From Euperipatoides rowelli (taxonomy: Eukaryota; Onychophora; Udeonychophora; Euonychophora; Peripatopsidae): a stretch of 14,440 nt of DNA. The position numbers and the translations under genes were made by a program. This document shows positions 7,662-14,166 of this stretch, in pieces. The notes under the pieces were generated by a model. That model saw nothing but the letters and a program-made list of their open reading frames with translations, was not told the DNA's origin and did no database searches. The stretch is from assembly GCA_003024985.2 (NCBI GenBank), contig PXIH01S0003474.1; one strand, given 5' to 3'. The first letter of the stretch is position 1. Every line of letters starts with the position of its first letter.

Positions 7662-7990
7662 AAATGCATTGCAAATAACCACAATGCATTGCAAACAAAA
7701 TTACAAGATTTTCGAAGTTTTCCTTTTGGGAAACTACAGGGGAAATGATATCAATATTGCTGAATATGCAAATGAGCCGCACTGCACCTTTCGGAAAACT
7801 TTGGAAATGTTCGGGAATTTCCATGATGTCACAGATCATATACATAGTCATTAGCAATTCATTATTGGTAAAAATATATGCAAATGAGCCACACACCCAC
7901 CTTCAGGAATGTTGGAAAATTTCCTTAATACCCCAGTGGATTATTGGTAAAACCATTGTGACGTCCATTGTTGCAATGCATTATGGGAGC
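7662..7990. repeat. repeat-rich unit with duplicated TATGCAAATGAGCC and AATGCATTGCAAA
   Basis: AATGCATTGCAAA occurs at 7663-7675 and 7683-7695, and a related GCAATGCATTATGGG at 7973-7987. TATGCAAATGAGCC occurs at 7765-7778 and again at 7877-7890, 112 bases apart, each followed by a similar CAC..CACCTT..GGAA..TTTGG/TTGG segment. TTATTGGTAAAA occurs at 7862-7873 and 7931-7942. ATGCAAAT is the POU/Oct octamer. The overlapping short open frames on both strands (7606-7896 -, 7669-7854 + and 7745-8011 +) are a by-product of the repeats. Likely a non-coding mobile repeat of unknown family. Confidence 0.5.
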
Positions 7991-8000
7991 TCAAATCTAA

Positions 8001-8760
8001 TTGATCGGTGAGCCAGAACAGGGACCTTTTCTCACTACTTATACAGGGATTTTTCTATACAGAATGAGCTGAAAGTTCTAACAAGTGACACGAGAAAATA
8101 GTGAAGAATTGAAAAGTGAAGATAAAACACTCAAGAGAAACTTGTTCATTGCAATATGTAGAAATTACTTGAATTATAGCCAGTAAATAACAAAATAGTA
8201 CTTCCTTTGGAAAAAATTTATTTAAACAAAAAACATGCTTTTTTTTTCCTGTGGATCGAACTACAAACCAGCTGAACCATGGGGTCGATGTACTCTTGCT
8301 TGCCATCTGAAGGTTCCCTAAACATGGAATTGTTTGTCGTATGTATAAGCATTAGCAAACTGTGCACTAGATAAATTTCCAGACATTATTATTTATTTCC
8401 TAAAAGATGTAGTAGATCTCAGGAAATTTCATGTCAATGTGAAAAAATTCTGAGCACTTTAACTCCTGAAGAAATGTGTGTATTGTTAATGATATCATCA
8501 AAACATGTGGAAGATGTCGTCAAAACAGAGTGATATTTTTGCTTAATTCTGTTTGGATATCTGATGTTTATGTTTATTATAATTTAAATTTATTGTTATC
8601 AAATTTTTATTTTATCCTGGACTCGGAAATAAATCATAAGAGTAGAATTCCGTAACCTTTCTTGGCATTTTGCATTATTTTGTATAAATAATAATTGAAA
8701 ATAATTCAGTATCTGATACTCTGATCCATCATGGTTTTGTAAGTCATGGGAGCCACAATG
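8001..8760. other. no gene recognised; one tRNA-promoter-like patch
   Basis: An 83-codon - strand frame at 8055-8306 has no recognisable domain and low-complexity composition. On the - strand TGGTTCAGCTGG (8268-8279) fits a Pol III A box, and GTAGTTCGATCCAC (8251-8264) fits a B box, but they are only a few bases apart, far too close for a tRNA. A decayed SINE head is conceivable. An AATAAA occurs near 8627. Nothing else is supported. Confidence 0.3.
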
Positions 8761-8795
8761 TAATTAAGTCTTTCAATAATAGAAAGACTTGATTA
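8761..8795. repeat. 14-bp near-perfect hairpin
   Basis: TAATTAAGTCTTTC (8761-8774) pairs with GAAAGACTTGATTA (8782-8795) at 13 of 14 positions around a 7-base loop. A third partial copy, GTAATTAAGTCT, occurs at 8810-8821 in the left-arm orientation. Could be the end of a small foldback element. Confidence 0.6.
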
Positions 8796-8882
8796 CTTTA
8801 AAAACTAGAGTAATTAAGTCTGTCTGTCCTTCTATCTTAAAAGAAGTATGCTGTGCATTTTATCTGAGAACGGTTGGATCCA

Positions 8883-8903
8883 TTTTTTTTTTTTTTTTTT
8901 TTT
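8883..8903. repeat. T21 homopolymer
   Basis: Uninterrupted run of 21 T. Could be the reverse complement of the A-tail of a retro-inserted sequence on the - strand; no such sequence was identified next to it. Confidence 0.8.
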
Positions 8904-9038
8904 AAATTGAGCTTGGTGGGTGAGAGGATTCATCATTGCTTTTATTATTAATTTAGTGTCATTTTAAGCATTTTTATTATATAAATTGAAAATTTTTTCT
9001 TAAATATACTACATTTATTTCATTTTAAATATACTGTA

Positions 9039-9064
9039 TTTCTGTAAAATATATTTTACAGAAA
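9039..9064. repeat. 26-bp perfect palindrome
   Basis: TTTCTGTAAAATA followed by its exact reverse complement TATTTTACAGAAA, with no loop. It sits in the second copy of a 17-base near-repeat. Uninterrupted palindromes of this size tend to be unstable in replication, so a conserved one would be worth noting. Confidence 0.85.
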
Positions 9065-9119
9065 GTATCTTTATTTTAGAACATTTTAATTTGAATTCAT
9101 AATACAGTAATTTTTTGTT

Positions 9120-9131
9120 CCCCCCCCCCCC
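9120..9131. repeat. C12 homopolymer
   Basis: Run of 12 C in AT-rich DNA, the counterpart of the G11 run at 5932-5942 on the other strand. Length may be unreliable in sequencing. Confidence 0.8.
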
Positions 9132-9242
9132 TTCCATACACCCACACTAAGAACTAACATGCTTCTACAATACTTCAATGGCTTCCTACATATAGTGTGT
9201 TATTGGCAATACATTTTAGATCATCTTACATCGTTGTACAGC

Positions 9243-9342
9243 AAGTATCTGGTCATTTTTCCCCTCATATTGAATCGATCTACAAGTATCAGGTTGTTTC
9301 AATGGCGTTAAGTATTTTCCAGCTCATATTAATTATCTAACA
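9243..9342. repeat. imperfect tandem duplication
   Basis: AAGTATCTGGT..TTTTTCCCCTCATATTGAAT..ATCTACA (9243-9283) and AAGTATCAGGT..TTTTCCAGCTCATATTAATTATCTAACA (9284-9342) share start, middle and end. The second copy carries extra bases in between. Confidence 0.5.
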
Positions 9343-9679
9343 GCTGTGCTAGTTTCTTTGTTACCGTATCTTATTATGTTTAATGCACGGTATATAGCCC
9401 TAAAGCCCCAACTTGTAATCAACGTTAAGTTATTATACAGTATATATATTTGTATTGCTTGAAATTGGATTATGTTTGTGTTCTGAAAAATGCTTAAGCT
9501 CCGACTTCTAATTTTTCTATTCGGTTATCTATTTTTTGCTCAGTCAACCGAACTTTCAACCTTATGAATAACTACTCTTGTGATGCCTCAATGTTTTTCC
9601 ACACATCTTTTACCTCCGATTATAATTAGATCTACACTTTTAACAAAAAATCTATCAATATAATAAGATCATTCGACCT

Positions 9680-9860
9680 ACTACTGCAACTCATATTTTT
9701 TTCTTACTATTCCTAACTTGAGACATTGAACACAATCTTGGGCTTATACATGCGGCGAATGTAAAATCTTGCGCGAGCTGAATTTAACGTTATGATAAAA
9801 CCCAAAAATGCATGGATTTGCACAAGTTGTAAGCCCAACCCTTCGTTGATTAAAAAAATA
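9680..9860 (+). pseudogene. LINE B ORF1 N-terminal zinc-finger-like region
   Basis: Cysteine pairs are visible in two frames: YYCNSYFF (9679-9702), TCGECK (9748-9765) and, after a frameshift, AWICTSCK (9810-9833). A W-x-C-x-x-C ending is typical of PHD-type zinc fingers, and PHD fingers in ORF1 of CR1-like LINEs are a published observation. The order and spacing here fit a broken PHD finger, but one or two of the ligands cannot be placed. The first frame agrees with that of the downstream coiled coil. Confidence 0.45.
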
Positions 9861-9918
9861 TTGTCAATAGAATCTTGATAATAAAAAAGTTAACAATCTT
9901 CTTGCTTCACAATAATGT

Positions 9919-9999
9919 ATGATTAATGACCATGCGAAGCGTTTAGACCACTTAGAAGAAAACAATAAGAAACTCAACATTGAAATTAACTCTCTACAT
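9919..9999 (+). pseudogene. LINE B ORF1 coiled-coil segment (left of hAT 2)
   Basis: From 9919 the frame reads MINDHAKRLDHLEENNKKLN and then IEINSLH up to the hAT boundary. Leu/Ile at heptad spacing with charged residues between is a typical ORF1 coiled coil used for trimer formation. The Met at 9919 is probably internal to ORF1. The frame continues into hAT 2 only by chance (to 10164). Confidence 0.65.
9992..9999. repeat. 8-bp target site duplication, left copy (hAT 2)
   Basis: CTCTACAT, matching CTATACAT at 11038-11045 in 7 of 8 bases. Confidence 0.85.
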
Positions 10000-10014
10000 C
10001 AGCGTTTCTCAACC
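10000..10014 (+). repeat. left terminal inverted repeat of hAT copy 2
   Basis: CAGCGTTTCTCAACC; 14 of 15 bases match the right end. Confidence 0.9.
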
Positions 10015-10633
10015 AGAGTTCCCCGGAACCCTAGGGTTTCGCAGCACATCATCAGGGTTTCCACGAGAAAACATGAAACAAAATGTTTTGTCGTAATATA
10101 CTTTATTTATTTATTAATTATTTCTTGCATTTTTTATATTTTAATTTTGTTTCAAACCAAGTAAAAATCATTTAAATTTGCTCTCAAAGTATCAAATTAT
10201 CTTCTAATTAATCTAAGAAAATTATTAAAATGATGTGATGAAATAATAATTGTACAACAAAAGAAAAAAAGAGCAGTTGTCTAATTAGTTAAAACACTTT
10301 CTTTCACCTGCTGAATTCTTCATATTTTAGTCTTTCATCACTATCAAAATCTGTTATGCTTTGCAAAACTTGAAGGCTGACATTTTATTATTAAAGTATG
10401 ATGTAGGACCAATCAAGTTTATTGTCGTTTGCCATTTCATATTGTCTCCTAGTTTTGTAATTAGCATTTTTTCTAAAACTTAGCTGATTTCTTCTTATAT
10501 AAAATTAAAACTATGATACCACGAAACAATATTAAAAATGAAATGAAAAGATGTGCGCCAGTGAAAAAGAGAAATGTGAAGGAAAAAATACTGCAATAAA
10601 GAAAAAATACTTTAATTTATATATAGATTAAAT

Positions 10634-10851
10634 TATCTAGCTATCTCTATGGTATCTATCTATCACTATATATCTGCCTAAGTGTCTGTCTGTCCATCTA
10701 TCTATCTATTAAACTATATATCTATCCATCCATCTATTCTGTTTGTATCCCTCCATCAGTTGATCCATCCATGAATCATCCACCTGTCTTACTCACTGTC
10801 CCTTTGTCTATTCACCTATCAATTTACCACCTATCTATATACTGTTGGTGC
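10634..10851. repeat. degenerate (TATC/CATC)n tetranucleotide repeat
   Basis: Blocks of CTATCTATCTATC, TGTCTGTC, CATCCATCCATC and CACCTATC are interspersed with AT-rich bases over about 218 bases. This is a mutated microsatellite within hAT copy 2; copy 1 lacks it. Confidence 0.8.
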
Positions 10852-11022
10852 ACACATACAAAAATTGCAGATCTGTACAGATATATTTTCCTGGTAATAA
10901 TTTAGCAGTACTGTAATTGAATTGTGCCCCCCTCCGACTATCCCATTAACCTTTTATATTTTTGTAAGTAGGGGTTCCTCAGTATATATAAACATATTTT
11001 AGGGGTTCCTCCATGGGAAAAA

Positions 11023-11037
11023 GGTTGAGAAACACTG
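11023..11037 (-). repeat. right terminal inverted repeat of hAT copy 2
   Basis: GGTTGAGAAACACTG, reverse complement of the left end except for one base. Confidence 0.9.
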
Positions 11038-11045
11038 CTATACAT
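11038..11045. repeat. 8-bp target site duplication, right copy (hAT 2)
   Basis: CTATACAT; the LINE B ORF1 frame resumes here. Confidence 0.85.
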
Positions 11046-11660
11046 AATGCTACTTCTACACAGATTAACCATGGATCATGTCCTGACAATACAACTTTAA
11101 TAGATGACCTGCTAACCTTAAAAAATTAAGTTCTTATTTCGTCCACCCAGAAAGATAATATTCACAAGGTCCTAACTAAGATTGATAATGCTAAAAAAAA
11201 ACTATCATTAAATTTACTTATGTTTGGTCTTCCTGAATTTGTATTAACTGATTCCATCTTTCTTGATGTTGCTACTGCTCTGTGTAAATGGGGATTCTGA
11301 TAATTAGATTCTACAGATTGGGCAAACCAACTGTCAATAAAGTTAGACCTGTAGTGCTTGGTTTTACTTCAGAGTAATTTAAGTGGACTGCAATCAAATG
11401 AGCTTCACAGTTACAATTATCTCCCAATCAAATACTTCATAGTGTCACAATTGGTAGAGACAAATCAAGACAAGCTTCTAACAAACTCAAATCTGATCTT
11501 CTTTTAAGGAAGAAAAATGGAGAAAATGTGATTATTTCAGGTGGTAAGATTATCCTTAAAGATTCATGCTCTAACTTGGATCTTCCATCACCACAAGCAG
11601 TTCTCAATCCCTCTATGATGGCCATGATCAATAGCCATCAGCTCAACAATTGGATTCTGA
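11046..11660 (+). pseudogene. LINE B ORF1 central and C-terminal region (RRM-like core)
   Basis: The frame continues from the coiled coil when hAT 2 and one target copy are disregarded: NATSTQINHGSCPDN, then an internal stop at 11127. After that come NIHKVLTKIDNAKKK and LLMFGLPEF, the β-strand plus G-x-P/L-E signature of the ORF1 RRM-like domain. After a stop near 11298, RLGKPTVNKVRPVVLGF and VTIGRDKSRQASNKL follow in other frames, as in the second half of ORF1 proteins that bind element RNA. RKKNGENVIISGGKI is at about 11510-11553. The - strand frame at 11437-11631 is an antisense shadow. At least three disruptions make it a pseudogene. Confidence 0.75.
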
Positions 11661-11938
11661 TCACAAGAAACCACACTATCATTTCTACTATGAAAATGCA
11701 AGAAGCTTATGGAAAGTCATTACTGAACTAGAGCTTACCCTATCACTTAAAACTTATTCCATATTGGCTTTCATTGAATCCTGGTTAACAGATGATATAC
11801 CTGACTGCAATCTCTTCTAATTTTAGTGTGTTTAGGAAAGATAGACTATCAGGATGGGGAGGCTTGCTAATTTTGATTTCATTAGAAATTCGAGCATCAC
11901 TCAAATATTCCTTTAGAATCATTGAACTTATTTGTGTA
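11660..11938 (+). pseudogene. LINE B ORF2 endonuclease N-terminal part, truncated
   Basis: An open stretch ending at TAA 11818-11820 reads YYENARSLWKVITELEL and then YSILAFIESWLTDDIPDCN. NARSL corresponds to the first metal-binding Asn motif of APE-type endonucleases, and ESWL to the catalytic Glu motif (usually E-T-W-L). After a shift, FSVFRKDRLSGWGGLLI and a segment ending ELICV match the next endonuclease strands. The sequence breaks off at about 11938, and the central endonuclease, including its SDH region, is missing. Confidence 0.75.
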
Positions 11939-12125
11939 TAAAGGACTATGGAACTTGATCAACGACTTGCATCACTGTTGTATCCGGTTAAAAGAAGATT
12001 GTTAACCATACAATGTTACATGTACATTGTACATATTGTAAATAAATATATTTTTAAAAAAAATTACTTTAATAATGATTGATATTAATAGAACGTAAAA
12101 TTATTAAAGTTGTTTATTTTAAAAA
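11939..12125 (+). mobile_element. A-tailed fragment replacing part of the LINE B endonuclease
   Basis: Between ELICV (ends 11927) and the resumed ORF2 sequence lies a segment unlike the LINE. It contains a short ATGTACATTGTACAT near-palindrome (about 12019-12033) and AATAAA at 12041-12046, then A8 from 12056, as at the 3' end of a retro-inserted transcript. A second A-rich run follows at 12121-12134. It could be a 5'-truncated SINE/LINE tail or an mRNA end. No clear target duplication was found, and the boundaries are approximate. Confidence 0.35.
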
Positions 12126-12129
12126 AAAA

Positions 12130-12469
12130 AAAAATTTAGACCAACTACTCTTAATAATACAGTATATTGTTTTAAAAAGTGTAATAGAATTATTCAGGGA
12201 ATATCTAACCAATATTCAATGGGATAACTTGTTGCCTGATGATATTGACTATGATGAAAAATTTGATATTTTTCTTGACAATTTTTTATGGGTTTAAATA
12301 CTCCTAAAATTAAAGTAACATTCCGATCCTAAGTAAGATAAGCCCTGGTTTGAAAAAGATCTCGGATCAATCTTTATCCTCAAAAGAATTACTCGTTTAC
12401 TTTGGTACTAATTCGGATTATAACTACTCACTATTTAGTACTATGAGATCTGCCTTTAAAAAATGATGA
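12130..12469 (+). pseudogene. LINE B ORF2 endonuclease end and EN-RT linker
   Basis: The end of the open stretch 12079-12297 reads NIQWDNLLPDDIDYDEKFDI then FLDNFLW: a Trp-containing segment followed by a short acidic helix, as expected after the endonuclease domain. In another frame PWFEKDLGSIF and LKRITRLLWY follow (about 12344-12409), matching the P-W-F basic linker of Jockey-type ORF2. Several stops separate these pieces. Confidence 0.65.
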
Positions 12470-12967
12470 AAAACAAATGACACTATTCATTCTGGTGTCA
12501 TTGAAGGTGACTTTCGATCTCTATGGTCATATTTTAATTCCTATGGATATGCAAGTACTATACCATACAATATTTATTATTTAGACAAGCACTGCAATAA
12601 TGACCTTGACACCGACTATTTCAGATTTTTTTCTTCTGATCAATATAATCGTAGGATTTACAAATGTCCCAATTTACAGCCATTTAATTCTAACATCCGT
12701 TACCCTCAGTTTACAGAGGAAGTCCTGAAGTCCATCTTAAATATAAAACCTAACTTTTCTGCCTCCCCTGACTTACTACCAACTGCTATTCTTGTTAAAA
12801 TTGCTGACTTATTGAGTACACCCTTAACTCGACTGATTAACGGCTGTTTTGGTTCAGGTCTATTTCCATCTGTTCTTAAAAAATCTTTAGTTTTATCCAA
12901 ATTTAAATCAGGTGACCAAGCCAATGTAGCCAACTACTGTCCTATCTACTTTATCTGGGCTTTCTAA
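12470..12967 (+). pseudogene. LINE B RT N-terminal half, 165 codons open without ATG start
   Basis: After a TGA at 12467-12469 the frame stays open to TAA at 12965-12967. It reads through IEGDFRSLWSYFNSYGYAST, YLDKHCNNDLDTDYF, YPQFTEEVLKSILNIKPN, SASPDLLPTAILVKIADLL, NGCFGSGLFPSVLKKSLV and KSGDQANVANYCPI. These are the segments before the RT palm: a W-x-Y-F linker, the S-x-D-x-L-P-x-x-L block (G-P-D-x-I-P in relatives), a Leu-rich helix and the N-Y-R-P-I block (here NYCPI). The frame is lost at about 12943 by an indel, after which the next block continues in another frame. The - strand frame at 12706-12933 is a shadow. This is the longest intact piece of either LINE. Confidence 0.82.
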
Positions 12968-13169
12968 AGTCTTTGAAAGGCTCCTACATGCATATATTAT
13001 GTTCAATGTCAAATCTTTTATTTCCACTGAGCAACATGTCTTCTTGCAAAGTCGATCTGTATTCACTAATTTGTCAGTTTATAATAGTTATATCAAAAGC
13101 CTTGATAATGGTAAACAAGTAGACTCCATATACACTGACTTAGGAAAGGCTTTTGACTCCGTGTCATGA
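12930..13169 (+). pseudogene. LINE B RT central blocks through the first catalytic Asp
   Basis: Open from 12930 to TGA at 13167-13169, overlapping the previous frame: STLSGLSKVFERLLHAYI, STEQHVFLQSRSVFTNLSVY, DNGKQVDSIYTDLGKAFDSV. SKVFER is the block after R-P-I-S. QHVFLQSRSV is the usual Q-H-G-F-x-x-G-R-S block, with Gly replaced by Val and Ser. YTDLGKAFD at about 13131-13157 carries the first palm Asp (GAC 13137-13139). A TGA replaces the residues after SVS. Confidence 0.82.
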
Positions 13170-13430
13170 ATTGCTACTCTAAGCTATATTTGGATTTGAC
13201 ACTTCTTTACTTTCTTTCATCTACTATCTCTCTCTAAGAACTCAAACAATTATGATTAGAAACTCTGCTTCATCTAGTAAATCAGTTCTGTCTGAAGTTA
13301 TACAAGGATCAATATTAGGGCCTCATTTATTTTATCAATGATTTGCCTGATGTTATTAACTCAGATATCTTGCTTTATGCTGATGATGTTAAGATCTTTC
13401 ATGTTATCTCATATACTATTTAATTTTTAA
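13170..13430 (+). pseudogene. LINE B RT palm with YADD motif
   Basis: One frame reads GFDTSLLSFIYYLSLRTQTI and SSKSVLSEVIQGSILGPHLF (about 13192-13337), where the usual P-Q-G-S has become I-Q-G-S. After a shift, FINDLPDVINSDILLYADDV runs to a TAA near 13421. The catalytic pair YADD is at 13376-13387, followed by VKIF. Order and spacing of the blocks match Jockey/CR1-type RT. Confidence 0.85.
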
Positions 13431-14166
13431 TGATGACATCACTCGTCTGCACTTTTGGTGTGAGGATTGGGGCTTGACCATGAACTTTAATGAATGTTCA
13501 CTAATTTATTTTTACCGCTGTAAAACTCCCTTTTTTATTCAATACATGATTGGAAATGTCTTAATCGAAAGTCGATGTGTTTGAGATCTTGGCATCTTTT
13601 ATCCATACTCATTCTCTTTTCATATTAAACATAACTAAAAAAGCTTCTAAAGCCTTAGGTTTTATGAGAAAAACAACACAAGGATTTAATAATGTTAGAG
13701 CTATTTATGCCAGATATTTTTCTTATGTTTGACCTCACTTGGAGTTCTGCTCTCCAATTTGGTCAAAATGTAATAAATATTCTACTTCTATTGAAAGAAT
13801 TCAATCTCAAATGGTTATCATTCAAAATCCAACTTTCATAATTTATCATAATATACCTTCTTTAGATTTCAGACTCTAGAAAATCATAGAAACTTTGCTG
13901 AGGCTAATTTCCTTTATTATAATATCAATGCCACAATTGATTGTCCTATACTGCTCTCTTCTATTAATCTCTATACACCTAAATATTCCTCCAAATCTTT
14001 TAGACTCTTCTTTACACCTGATATCAACACCAAATTAAGCCTTATTAACCCTATTCTTAATGCAATGATTCCAATATCCCATCATTCCTACCTTATAGTG
14101 AATTTAGAGCTTTATGTACAGATTTTTTTCTCTGATCTAATTGATTATGATACATCTAATTTTTAA
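13431..14166 (+). pseudogene. LINE B ORF2 C-terminal region
   Basis: NDDITRLHFWCEDWGLTMNF (about 13431-13490) is the conserved W-C-x-x-x-G-L-x-x-N helix after YADD. ESRCV then a stop and DLGIFY follow (D-L-G motif, near 13590). After several breaks an open stretch from about 13905 to TAA 14164-14166 reads LYYNINATIDCPILLSSINL, YTPKYSSKSFRLFF, and ends DLIDYDTSNF. A short Tyr-Pro-x-x-x-x-Arg-x-F segment near the end is common in Jockey-type ORF2. Confidence 0.7.

Larger units (their letters stand above)
8904..9679. other. no gene recognised; short repeats and homopolymers
   Basis: Contains a 17-base near-repeat (TTAAATATACTACATTT at 9000, TTAAATATACTGTATTT at 9025), a 26-bp perfect palindrome, a C12 run at 9120-9131 and an imperfect duplication at 9243-9342. 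No coding trace was found. The right end may already be the 5' UTR of LINE B. Confidence 0.4.
10000..11037. mobile_element. non-autonomous hAT-type DNA transposon, copy 2 (1038 bp)
   Basis: Ends are CAGCGTTTCTCAACC (10000-10014) and the reverse complement of CAGTGTTTCTCAACC (11023-11037), 14 of 15 matching, flanked by an 8-bp duplication with one mismatch. It belongs to the same family as copy 1: similar length (1038 against 1032), the same GTTCCCCGGAAC block just inside the left end, a matching GTGAAAAAG segment at about the same internal offset, and GGGTT(C/T)C subterminal motifs (10034, 10055, 10972, 11003). No transposase frame. The interior contains a degenerate tetranucleotide repeat. 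It split ORF1 of LINE B, so it is younger than LINE B. TIR and target-duplication mismatches suggest it is older than copy 1, or simply more decayed. Confidence 0.92.

Noticed and set aside
7606-8011. Overlapping short frames on both strands (7606-7896 -, 7669-7854 +, 7745-8011 +)
   Set aside because: They translate the repeat unit in several frames, with no recognisable protein.
8251-8279. tRNA gene on the - strand
   Set aside because: A and B boxes are almost adjacent, and the T-arm loop is one base short; it cannot fold as a tRNA.
8055-8306. 83-codon - strand open frame
   Set aside because: Phe/Ser-rich, no motif, no coding context; it includes the tRNA-box-like patch.
10000-10164. Extension of the ORF1 frame into hAT copy 2
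   Set aside because: Only the part before 10000 is LINE coding sequence; the rest translates the TIR and AT-rich hAT interior.
10634-10851. CRISPR-like array
   Set aside because: It is a degenerate tetranucleotide microsatellite without constant repeats or spacers, inside a eukaryotic transposon.
11437-11631. 64-codon - strand open frame
   Set aside because: Antisense shadow of LINE B ORF1.
12706-12933. 75-codon - strand open frame
   Set aside because: Antisense shadow of the LINE B RT, which shows clear RT blocks on the + strand.
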